Part shown: piece by piece, positions 24,314 to 31,630 of the stretch
How the letters are laid out: each line of letters begins with the position of its first letter
Position numbering within the stretch: the stretch's first letter is position 1
Source of the DNA: Myxococcales bacterium
GTDB lineage: Bacteria; Myxococcota_A; Polyangia; Polyangiales; Polyangiaceae
Length of the DNA stretch: 36,221 nucleotides
Assembly: GCA_005800325.1 (NCBI GenBank)
Contig: SYFR01000488.1
Span: 1 to 36,221 of the forward strand
Direction: 5' to 3'
Program-made: the position numbers and the translations under genes
The notes under the pieces: model-generated
The model's input: the letters and a program-made list of their open reading frames with translations, nothing else
What the model was told of the DNA's origin: nothing
The model's database searches: none

Positions 24314-24619
24314 ATGCGAGACGATGCGCTCTATAGCGGGTTTCTCAACCACGACTACATCCTCACGTTCACCATCGCCGATCCCGAGCGTCGGCAGCGC
24401 ATGCTCGCCATGTGCGCGGGCCCCTGGATGGGCGACAGCGTCACCGCCGACACCTGGGAAGTGTCGAACGAGCTCGGGCCGGACGCGATGGAGCGCGCGC
24501 TCAACGACCTCCTCGGCGAGGGCGATCGCTGCGCGTATTACTACCTGACGCCGCCGATGGAGAGCGGCATGCCCGGCACGCCCCCGGCGAAGCGCATCTT
24601 TCGCGTGCTCCTCGGCTAG
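24314..24619 (+). CDS. Small conserved-looking protein, function unknown
   Basis: 101 aa from the ATG at 24314, just after a GGTGAGGTG stretch that may act as the ribosome site. The sequence is soluble and mixed (MRDDALYSGFLNHDYILTFT, 'RMLAMCAGPWMGDSVTADTWEVSNELG', 'CAYYYLTPPMESGMPGTPPAKRIFRVLLG'). It has none of the Arg/Ala bias of shadow ORFs, which supports real coding. I do not recognise the family. It lies 16 bp after the DUF4149-like gene and probably shares its transcript. It converges with the WYL regulator gene. Confidence 0.72.
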   Translation: MRDDALYSGFLNHDYILTFTIADPERRQRMLAMCAGPWMGDSVTADTWEVSNELGPDAMERALNDLLGEGDRCAYYYLTPPMESGMPGTPPAKRIFRVLLG

Positions 24620-24662
24620 CGGCGCCTCGGCGCGCCGACTCGGTCCGCTTCCCAACAGCCTG

Positions 24663-25754
24663 CTAAGCGCGGTACATGCGCTTCAGCCGCTCGCCCAGCG
24701 CCGCCATCTGCGCGCGCAGCGACTCGGGCTCGAGGACCTCCGCGTCGGCACGCCACGACGCGATCCAGGCGTCCACCTCGACCGAGGGGCTGCACTCGAA
24801 GGTGAGCTCCACGCCGCGGTTGCGAAGCTCCCGAAGCTCTTGAGTCGGGTGCCAGCTGCGCTCGCGGATGTAGGGCGCGATGGCCGGCGTGAAGCGGACT
24901 CGGTAGCGAACGGGCGGCTTGCCGATGAACACGCCAAAGGCCGAGCGCTCGAGCAGCTCCGGGTCGTAGCTCTTTGGCGGCTTGCAGGTCTTGTCGAGCG
25001 ATTCGAGTCGGACGAGGCGCTGGAGGTTGAGCACGATGACGTTGTCGTGAGACTGCACGTAGGCGTGGAGGTAGAGGGCGCGGTTATAGACGAACACCTT
25101 GAGCGGCAAGAGCTCGTAGCTGCGGTCCTTCCCGCCGCCGCCGATCGCGCGGTAGGTGACGCGGCAGAGGCGCCTCGCGTCGATGGCGTGCATGAGCGGC
25201 CAGAGCACCTCGGGAGCCGCCTCGCGATAGGCGAACTTGTCGTACGTGTGAAAGCAGCGGTTGATGGTCGCGAGCAGGCTCTTCTGGCGCGAGCCCAGCA
25301 CGCCCTCGATCGTGTCGGACAGATCCTCGAGCTGCGCGTACATCGTGCTGCGCTGGTTGATCGGCCCGGACGGATCCATCGCGATGCGCAGCGCGAGGTA
25401 GTGGCTCACATCGAGCAGCGGCTCGAGTCGCCGGCGGGCGCCATCCCGTGGGATGCGCCAGCGATGCCGCTTGCCCGCCGGATCCCGCTCGGCGACGAGC
25501 TCGAATCCCGCCGCCTCGAGGGCGTCGAAGTCGCGTCGGATGGTGCGCGGCGTCGTGTCGTACTTCGCGGCGAGCTCGTAGAGATCCACCCCGTCCAGGC
25601 GGCAGAGATCGGCGAGCAGCATGAGCACGCGCACGAGCTGGGCGTTTCGGTCGATGGGCTCCGCGCTTCGGTCGACGGGCTGCGCGTCTCGCTCGCGGCG
25701 GGCGGGCGGAGCGGCCTTGCGCTTGCGCTTGGGCGGCGTGCGTGAAGCGGCCAT
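24663..25754 (-). CDS. WYL-domain transcriptional regulator (DeoR-type HTH)
   Basis: 363 aa from ATG 25754. A Lys/Arg/Pro-rich N-terminal tail (about 1-40) contains three degenerate 7-residue repeats. A winged helix-turn-helix follows (about 39-95): 'LVRVLMLLADLCRLDGVDLYELAAKYDTTPRTIRRDFDALEAAGF'. The WYL domain lies at about 165-250 ('LCRVTYRAIGGGGKDRSYELLPLKVFVYNRALYLHAYVQ'), then a WCX-like C-terminal domain ('VRYRVRFTPAIAPYIRERSWHPTQELRELRNRGVELTFECS'). WYL regulators bind nucleic-acid or nucleotide ligands and often control DNA-damage or phage-defence genes. It is divergent from a tandem-AAA ATPase gene across 206 bp, which is the likely target. Confidence 0.93.
   Translation of the reverse strand: MAASRTPPKRKRKAAPPARRERDAQPVDRSAEPIDRNAQLVRVLMLLADLCRLDGVDLYELAAKYDTTPRTIRRDFDALEAAGFELVAERDPAGKRHRWRIPRDGARRRLEPLLDVSHYLALRIAMDPSGPINQRSTMYAQLEDLSDTIEGVLGSRQKSLLATINRCFHTYDKFAYREAAPEVLWPLMHAIDARRLCRVTYRAIGGGGKDRSYELLPLKVFVYNRALYLHAYVQSHDNVIVLNLQRLVRLESLDKTCKPPKSYDPELLERSAFGVFIGKPPVRYRVRFTPAIAPYIRERSWHPTQELRELRNRGVELTFECSPSVEVDAWIASWRADAEVLEPESLRAQMAALGERLKRMYRA
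25629..25691 (-). repeat. 21-bp imperfect tandem repeat, three copies, in WYL regulator N terminus
   Basis: Three 21-bp units encode RDAQPVD, RSAEPID and RNAQLVR (residues 22-42). They lie between the basic tail and the helix-turn-helix. The copies are diverged, so this array is older than those in the cNMP or PriA genes. Confidence 0.7.
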
Positions 25755-25820
25755 GGCGGCGAGCCTCGCTCAAGTCGACGCCGCGGGCCAACTCGACCTG
25801 GGTCTACCTGGGACCTCCCA

Positions 25821-25886
25821 TGTCACAGTCGAGCGACGCCCCCGACGGCTCGGTCGCGCCAGGAACCATGACCTTGGGTGTCACAG
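25821..25886. promoter_or_regulatory. Direct TGTCACAG repeats in the WYL/AAA divergent promoter
   Basis: TGTCACAG occurs at 25821-25828 and again at 25879-25886, 58 bp apart, each shortly after a run of 'ACCT-GGG' type (ACCTGGG, ACCTTGGG). Both lie in the 206-bp gap between the divergent WYL and AAA genes. Spacing and position suit binding sites for the WYL regulator. No clear -35/-10 was identified. Confidence 0.35.
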
Positions 25887-25960
25887 CGGGCTGTTAGCGT
25901 TCAGGACCATTTGCGGGGCCGTACGAGCCCCGTCTGCCTGACCACGCCGGAGCGCTTCGC

Positions 25961-28087
25961 ATGAAGACAGCCCCAAGGTTCTACTCCAGCCGACGCGCTC
26001 GGCTCCAGATCAAGGAGCGGCTCGCGCCCGCGACGATCCCGACCGTGGATGCGCTGTGGATGTTGCGCCTGCTGGTGCGGGGGTGTGGGCTCGACTCCTT
26101 CGCGGCGGACGAGGACTGGCCGGAGGCGCGCGTGTGCGCCGCGATAGGTGTGGCCACCGACGCCGCCAAGCAAGACGACCTCGAGCGCTGGCGCGAAGTT
26201 CTCGCGACCCGGCTCGCGAAGGTCGAAGGCATGAGACGTCTGCGCCGCGAGCCCGTGTTCGTCAACGCGCGGCTGCTCGGTCGGGCGCTCGGCCTCACGC
26301 CCCTCGAGCAGCAGGTGCTCGCGCTCGTGGTGATGGCCCAGCAGCGCGCGTTGCTGAGCGACTGCGTGGACCAAGACCGCTCTCGCCGATTGAGCAGCAC
26401 GCTCGCCATCGCGCTCGGCGCGCCACGCGGGGACGTGAGCCAGGCGCTCCGGGCGGACGCGGCGTTGCGGTCGCTTGGCCTGGTGAAGGTCAAGAGCAGG
26501 CTGCCGCCTCGCGGGATGACCTCGTTCGCCCACACCATGACGCCGATGGACGGTCTCGAGGACGTGCTCGCCGGCGAGCACAAGACGCCCGCGCGGCTCC
26601 TCGCTCGCTTCTTCGCCTCCGAACGGCGCGCCAAGCTGACGCTCGCCGCCTATCCGCACGTCGCGGCGCAGGCACAGCTCGCGGCGCGCCTCCTCGAGGG
26701 CGCGTTCGCGCGCCGCGAGAAGGGTGTGAACATCCTCCTCTACGGCCTGCCCGGCTCCGGCAAGACCGAGCTCGTGCGTGCGCTCGCCCACGAGCTCGGT
26801 GCCAAGCTCTTCGGCGTGCGGTGCGAGGACTCCGACGGCGACCCCATGTCTGGCTCACCGCGCATGACCTCGTATTGTGTGTGTCAGAAGATCCTCGAGC
26901 GCGCGCCGCGATCGATCGTGCTGTTCGACGAAGCGGAGGACGTGTTCCCGCGCACGTGGAGCGGCATGTTCGGCCTGAGGCTCGAGACGGGGAACGACAA
27001 GGCGTGGACCAACAAGATGCTCGAGACCAACGGCGTGCCGGCGGTGTGGATCGCCAATCACGTCGACCACATCGATCCGGCCTACCTCCGTCGCTTCGAC
27101 CTCATCGTCGAGCTGCCCGCAGCGCCGCCGCCCGTGCGCCGCGCGATGCTCGACCGCCACGTGCGCGGCCTGTCGTTCGGGGAAGCGTTCCTCCGCGAGC
27201 TGGCTCACGACGGCCGCCTTCGCCCTGGTCACATCGAGCGGGCGGCGCGAGTCACCCGGCTCGCCGGTGTGGCGGGCCGCGACGAGGCCGAGGCCACCTT
27301 CGAGCTCGCGCTTCGCGGCACCCTTCGCCTCGCTGGGCCTCGCGAGCGCCTGACCGCGTCGAACGATGCGTGCCGCTACGATCCCGCGTTCGTCAACGCG
27401 AGCTGCGACCTCGGCCAGCTCTGCGACGGCCTCGCAGGCAAGCGCGGCGGAACCGCGTGCCTCTACGGCCCACCCGGCACAGGCAAGACGGCGTTCGCTG
27501 CGCACGTCGCCGAGCGGCTCGGCATGCCGCTCATTGCCTGCCGCGCCTCCGACCTCTTGAGCCGTTGGGTCGGGCAGTCGGAGCAGAACATCGCCCGCAT
27601 GTTCGAGCGCGCCACCGCGGAAGACGCGGTCCTGCTGCTCGACGAGGCCGACTCCTTCCTGGGCGATCGCCGCCGCGCCAACCACAGCTGGGAAGTGACG
27701 CAAGTGAATGAGCTGCTCGTGCAGATGGAGGGCTTCCGCGGCGTCTTCCTCTGCGCCACCAACCTCTACGACACGCTCGACCCGGCGGTGTTTCGGCGCT
27801 TCGCGCTCAAGGTTCGCTTCGAGCCGCTGCGGCCCGAGCAGCGCTGGCAGATGTTCCTCGCCACGCTGACGGAGCACGGGATTTCTCCGCCCCGCGAGGC
27901 ATCTTGCAAGGGCACGCGCGCGCGGCTCGACGCGCTCGACAAGCTCACGCCAGGCACCTTCGCCGCCGCGGCGCGCGGCCTCACGCTGCTCGGCGGCGGC
28001 TACGATCCGGACGCGCTCGTCGCCGCCCTCGAGGAGCAGCTCCGCCATCAACCGGGCTCTGCCGCACGCGTCGGCTTCGTTCGGTGA
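25961..28087 (+). CDS. Tandem AAA+ ATPase (two classic AAA modules)
   Basis: 708 aa from the ATG at 25961. Residues 1-240 are a helical N-terminal region I do not recognise. AAA module 1 has Walker A YGLPGSGKTE near 261-270, Walker B IVLFDEAEDVF, sensor-1 VWIANHVDHID and an Arg finger region LRRFDLIVELP. AAA module 2 has Walker A YGPPGTGKTA near 500, a pore-loop-like SRWVGQSEQNIARMF, Walker B VLLLDEADSFLGDRR, sensor CATN and an FRRFALKV Arg finger. Module 2 resembles the Cdc48/meiotic AAA clade. No protease or nuclease domain is present, so a protein-unfolding or remodelling role fits best. Divergence from a WYL regulator suggests an inducible stress or defence function, which is inference. 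Confidence 0.9.
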   Translation: MKTAPRFYSSRRARLQIKERLAPATIPTVDALWMLRLLVRGCGLDSFAADEDWPEARVCAAIGVATDAAKQDDLERWREVLATRLAKVEGMRRLRREPVFVNARLLGRALGLTPLEQQVLALVVMAQQRALLSDCVDQDRSRRLSSTLAIALGAPRGDVSQALRADAALRSLGLVKVKSRLPPRGMTSFAHTMTPMDGLEDVLAGEHKTPARLLARFFASERRAKLTLAAYPHVAAQAQLAARLLEGAFARREKGVNILLYGLPGSGKTELVRALAHELGAKLFGVRCEDSDGDPMSGSPRMTSYCVCQKILERAPRSIVLFDEAEDVFPRTWSGMFGLRLETGNDKAWTNKMLETNGVPAVWIANHVDHIDPAYLRRFDLIVELPAAPPPVRRAMLDRHVRGLSFGEAFLRELAHDGRLRPGHIERAARVTRLAGVAGRDEAEATFELALRGTLRLAGPRERLTASNDACRYDPAFVNASCDLGQLCDGLAGKRGGTACLYGPPGTGKTAFAAHVAERLGMPLIACRASDLLSRWVGQSEQNIARMFERATAEDAVLLLDEADSFLGDRRRANHSWEVTQVNELLVQMEGFRGVFLCATNLYDTLDPAVFRRFALKVRFEPLRPEQRWQMFLATLTEHGISPPREASCKGTRARLDALDKLTPGTFAAAARGLTLLGGGYDPDALVAALEEQLRHQPGSAARVGFVR

Positions 28088-28118
28088 GGCGCGCGACCCA
28101 TCCCCTCCACGATCGCGC

Positions 28119-28208
28119 GAGCGTGCCCGCCTGCCCGAGCGTGCCCGCCTGCCCGAGCGTGCCCGCCTGCCCGAGCGTGCCCGCCTGCCCGAGCCTGCCC
28201 GATCCTGC
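28119..28208. repeat. 18-bp tandem repeat, about five copies, intergenic
   Basis: Four perfect copies of GAGCGTGCCCGCCTGCCC (28119-28190) and a degenerate fifth lie 31 bp after the AAA gene stop and 110 bp before the FHA-GGDEF start. There are no spacers, so this is not a CRISPR array. It falls in the presumed leader of the GGDEF-aminotransferase-luxEC operon. Confidence 0.95.
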
Positions 28209-28317
28209 TCTGCATTGACGTCCCCTCGGACGGAGGCGTACCCTCGGCGCGTCTCATGGTCCCGGCTCGGACGGGCGGCACCACGCCGTCGCTCGCCCCC
28301 GGACACGGCGGTCCTGC

Positions 28318-29214
28318 GTGGCGAATTTCGACGAGAAGACCCGAATTACCCAGATCATCCGACCGGCGGCGGAGGAGAGCCAAGCTCCGCGCACCGACTG
28401 CGTCGTCGTGATCTACACCAAGGAGCCTACGCTCCTCGGCAAGCGCTTCGTGCTCGACTCGAGCCCGCAGCGGGTCGGGCGTGGCACCGACATGGACATC
28501 GTGCTCGACAGCGACTCCGTCTCGCGCCGGCACGCGAGCTTCACCCTCGAGGGCGCGCACTGGGTGGTCGCCGACGAGGGCAGCACGAACGGGACCTACA
28601 GCAACGACGATCAGGTCGCGAAGGCCGTGCTTCGCAACGGCGACCGCATCAAGATCGGCTCGACGATCTTCAAATTCTTGTCGGGCGCGGACGTCGAGTC
28701 GCAGTACCACGAAGAGATTTACCGCCTCACGATCGTCGACGGCCTCACGCAGATCCACAACAAGCGGTACCTGCACGAGTCGCTCGAGCGGGAGCTCATC
28801 CGCGCGCGGCGGCATGGGCGGCACCTCGCCGTCATGATGTTCGATCTCGATCACTTCAAGCGCGTCAACGACGAGCACGGGCACCTCGCCGGAGACTTCG
28901 TGCTGAAAGAGATCGCGGCCCTCGTGCAAGGCGGGATCCGTCGCGACGAGATGTTCGCGCGCTACGGCGGAGAAGAGTTCTGCATCGTGCTGCCGGAGTC
29001 GATGCTCGACGGGGCGGTGGATCTCGCCGACCGCCTCCGCCAGCAGATCGAGAGTCACTCGTTCGTCTTTCAGAACGACCGCATCCGGGTGACCATCAGC
29101 GTCGGCTGCGCCGTCCTCAGCGAAGAAGATCGCAACGCCGCCGAGCTGCTCAAGCGCGCCGACGAGCGGCTCTACCAAGCGAAGAACTCGGGCCGAAACC
29201 GCGTCTGCGCATGA
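28318..29214 (+). CDS. FHA-GGDEF diguanylate cyclase
   Basis: 298 aa from GTG 28318; no upstream start exists in frame. An N-terminal FHA domain (about 35-115) has 'RVGRGTDMDIVLDSDSVSRRHASF' and 'DEGSTNGTY', the phosphothreonine-binding residues of FHA modules. The GGDEF domain (about 135-298) has 'DGLTQIHNKRYL', 'MMFDLDHFKRVND', and the active-site loop YGGEEF (GGEEF at 217-221), an accepted active variant that makes c-di-GMP from two GTP. The inhibitory site five residues upstream reads RRDE instead of RxxD, so product inhibition may be weak. It has no membrane segment. Its TGA overlaps the aminotransferase ATG, so enzyme and cyclase are co-translated. A Ser/Thr kinase may act upstream through the FHA domain. 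Confidence 0.94.
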   Translation: MANFDEKTRITQIIRPAAEESQAPRTDCVVVIYTKEPTLLGKRFVLDSSPQRVGRGTDMDIVLDSDSVSRRHASFTLEGAHWVVADEGSTNGTYSNDDQVAKAVLRNGDRIKIGSTIFKFLSGADVESQYHEEIYRLTIVDGLTQIHNKRYLHESLERELIRARRHGRHLAVMMFDLDHFKRVNDEHGHLAGDFVLKEIAALVQGGIRRDEMFARYGGEEFCIVLPESMLDGAVDLADRLRQQIESHSFVFQNDRIRVTISVGCAVLSEEDRNAAELLKRADERLYQAKNSGRNRVCA

Positions 29215-30506
29215 GCCACGCGCCCGTGCCGGGGCCGCGTTCGCTCGAGCTCGGTGCACGCATCGCCGGGGTCGAGTGCCCCGCATTCACGCATCGCCGG
29301 ACGACCCGCGCGGGCGCGGACGCAACGGACGCGGCGCCGATCGTGCTCGCCTCGGGCAGCGGCGCGACCCTCCTCGACGTCGACGGCAACCGCTACCTCG
29401 ACCTGGCGGCCGGGTTCGGCTCGGTGCTCGTGGGTCACGCTGCGCCGCGCATCGTGGCAGCGATCGCCGAACAAGCAGGAAGGCTCGTGCAAGGGCTCGG
29501 CGACGTCTACGCGAGCGACGTGAAGCTCGCGCTGCTGGAGCGGCTCGCGCGCCTGCATCCGAGCCCCGGCGCCCAGGTGTTGCTCGCGCAGAGCGGCGGC
29601 GATGCGATCGCGGCGGCGATGAAGACGGCGACGCTCGCGACGGGCCGGCACGCCTTCGTCGCGTTCGACGGCGCGTACCACGGCCTCGGCTACGCACCGC
29701 TCGCGGCGTGCGGATTTCGAGCGAGCTTTCGCGAGCCGTTCGCCCCGCAGCTGAACCAAGCGGTGAGCTTCGCGCCGTTTCCGGGGCTGCGCGGCGCCAC
29801 GGTGGAGGCGTCGCTCGCGTTCGTGTCCGACCTCTTGCGCGTGCGGCCGTGCGCCGCGGTCCTCGTCGAGCCGGTCCTCGGGCGCGGCGGCTGCGTCGTG
29901 CCGCCGGCGGGGTTCCTTCGCGAGCTGACGCGGCTCGCTCATCAGCACGGCGCGCTCGTCATCGCCGACGAGATCTGGACCGGGCTCGGCCGGGCGGGGA
30001 GCTGGCTCCGGTCGGCGGAGGACGGCGCCGTGGCGGACATTGTTTGTCTCGGCAAGGGGCTCGGCGGCGGCGTGTCGATCTCGGCCTGCATCGCGACGCG
30101 CGAGGCGATGCGCGGCTGGTGCCAGGGCGAGGTCGTGCACACGTCGACGCACGCGGGCTCGCCGCTCGCCTGCGCCGCGGCGCTCGCCACCCTCGAGGCG
30201 CTCGAAGAAGAGGCGCTCGTGGCGCGCTCGCGAGCGCTCGGCAGCGAGGCCGTGGAGCGCTTTCGCCGCGCCCTCGCGACCTCGAGGTTCGTGCGCGACG
30301 TGCGCGGCCGCGGGCTCATGATAGGCGTCGAGCTCGACGGCGCCGAGTGCGCGATGAAATGCGTGCGAGGGCTCCTGCGTCGAGGCATCGTCGTCGTCTC
30401 CGGCGGGATCGCGGGCGACGTCCTCACGCTGACCCCGCCGCTCACGATCGACGCCGAGGCGCTCTTCTCCTTCGGAGACGCGCTCGCCGAGGTGCTCGCT
30501 GCGTGA
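29211..30506 (+). CDS. Class III PLP-dependent aminotransferase
   Basis: 431 aa from the ATG at 29211 (ATGA overlap with the GGDEF gene). Class III marks: 'TLLDVDGNRYLDLAAGFGSVLVGH', 'LLAQSGGDAIAAAMKTA', 'VAFDGAYHGLGY', 'LVIADEIWTGLGRAGSW' (Asp contacting the PLP ring nitrogen), and the Schiff-base Lys in CLGKGLGGGV (K282), then 'RGRGLMIGVELDG'. This group transfers amino groups to aldehydes or ketones distal from a carboxylate (omega-type transaminases, ornithine and diamine enzymes). The next two genes make a fatty aldehyde from an acyl group, so the likely acceptor is that aldehyde, giving a fatty amine. This is inferred from context. A role on an unrelated keto compound cannot be excluded. 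Confidence 0.92.
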   Translation: MSHAPVPGPRSLELGARIAGVECPAFTHRRTTRAGADATDAAPIVLASGSGATLLDVDGNRYLDLAAGFGSVLVGHAAPRIVAAIAEQAGRLVQGLGDVYASDVKLALLERLARLHPSPGAQVLLAQSGGDAIAAAMKTATLATGRHAFVAFDGAYHGLGYAPLAACGFRASFREPFAPQLNQAVSFAPFPGLRGATVEASLAFVSDLLRVRPCAAVLVEPVLGRGGCVVPPAGFLRELTRLAHQHGALVIADEIWTGLGRAGSWLRSAEDGAVADIVCLGKGLGGGVSISACIATREAMRGWCQGEVVHTSTHAGSPLACAAALATLEALEEEALVARSRALGSEAVERFRRALATSRFVRDVRGRGLMIGVELDGAECAMKCVRGLLRRGIVVVSGGIAGDVLTLTPPLTIDAEALFSFGDALAEVLAA

Positions 30507-31630
30507 GCCAGGTCGAAGAGAGCGACGCGCTTCACGGGCGCGTGGCGCAGTTCATCAAGGGCTCGCTCGCCGGCACCACGACCGAGGGCTTCGAGCAGCT
30601 CGCGCTCGCGCTCGCGCGCTACCAAGCTCGCCATGTCGATGCCGTCGCGCGAAGTCTCGCAGCGAACGGGCTCTCCGCGGCGAGCCTCGCAACCGTCGAA
30701 GCGATCCCCGCGATCCCCACCGATGCATTTCGCCTTCGCCGGATCGCCGCGCACCCGGAGTCCCTCGATGAGCGCGCGTTTCTGACGAGCGGCACGACCG
30801 CGGCCGAGCGCGGGCTGCACGCCATGCGCACGACGCGCACCTATCGGCTCGCGGCCCTCGCCTGGGCCGAGCGCCTGCTCTATCCAGGCCGCACGCCCGA
30901 CCTCGAGGTGCGCCTCGTCGGCCTGCTGGAGAACGAGCAGCGCGCGCCCGCGTCGTCCTTGAGCTTCATGATGGCGCGGCTCGCCGAGCGGCTGGGACGT
31001 GCGAGCTGGCACTTCGACGGCGAGCGACTCGATCTCGAGGGCGTGCGCCGCGCCGTCGAAGAGGCACGTCGGGCGCAAAGCCCCGTGTTTCTCGCGGGGA
31101 CGGCGTTCGCGCTCGCCGAGCTCGTCGACACGATCGGCGCGCTCCCGCTGCCGCCTGGAAGCTTCGCGATGCAGACCGGCGGCTTCAAGGGGCGCACCCG
31201 CGAGGTGTCGCCAGCCGAGCTCACGCGCGGGCTCGCCCGAGTCCTCGCGATGCCCGAGATCCGCGTCGTCGGCGAGTACGGCATGACCGAGCTGTCGAGC
31301 CAGCTCTACCAAGCGGCGCTCGCGCATGTCCTCGGGTGGTGCGCCGTGCCGCTGTCGCGCTCGGCCTATTACGCGCCGCCTTGGCTGCGTGTGACGGCGG
31401 TCGATCCGGCCACGCTCGCGCCGGTCCCGAGACACACCGAAGGGATCGCGCGCTTCGTCGATCTCGCCAACGTCGACTCCTCGGTGGCGATCCTCACGGC
31501 GGACCGCATCACGGTGCTCGACGACGGCGGCGTCGAGCTTCACGGCCGCGTCGCGGGCGCGCCGCCGCGCGGCTGCTCGCTCGCGCTCGAGCCGTTCCTC
31601 TCTCGCCATGCCGACGGCAAGCGAAGCTGA
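30503..31630 (+). CDS. LuxE-like acyl-protein synthetase
   Basis: 375 aa from GTG 30503, overlapping the aminotransferase stop as GTGA. LuxE family marks: 'AIPAIPTDAFRL', the ATP-binding FLTSGTTAAERG, 'SFMMARLAERLG', 'PVFLAGTAFALAELVD', 'MQTGGFKGRTREVSPAEL', and 'VVGEYGMTELSSQLY'. LuxE activates a fatty acid as acyl-AMP and passes it through a Cys thioester to the LuxC reductase. It overlaps the luxC-like gene by 23 bp. No luciferase genes are present in the window, so the complex serves another pathway, probably supplying aldehyde to the aminotransferase. Confidence 0.92.
   Translation: MSQVEESDALHGRVAQFIKGSLAGTTTEGFEQLALALARYQARHVDAVARSLAANGLSAASLATVEAIPAIPTDAFRLRRIAAHPESLDERAFLTSGTTAAERGLHAMRTTRTYRLAALAWAERLLYPGRTPDLEVRLVGLLENEQRAPASSLSFMMARLAERLGRASWHFDGERLDLEGVRRAVEEARRAQSPVFLAGTAFALAELVDTIGALPLPPGSFAMQTGGFKGRTREVSPAELTRGLARVLAMPEIRVVGEYGMTELSSQLYQAALAHVLGWCAVPLSRSAYYAPPWLRVTAVDPATLAPVPRHTEGIARFVDLANVDSSVAILTADRITVLDDGGVELHGRVAGAPPRGCSLALEPFLSRHADGKRS

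Noticed and set aside
28119-28208. CRISPR-like array
   Set aside because: Units are contiguous without unique spacers, and no cas genes are present.
28048-29286. Minus-strand ORF with repeated GGHARA units
   Set aside because: The repeats are the intergenic 18-bp array in reverse, and the rest is antisense to the GGDEF gene.
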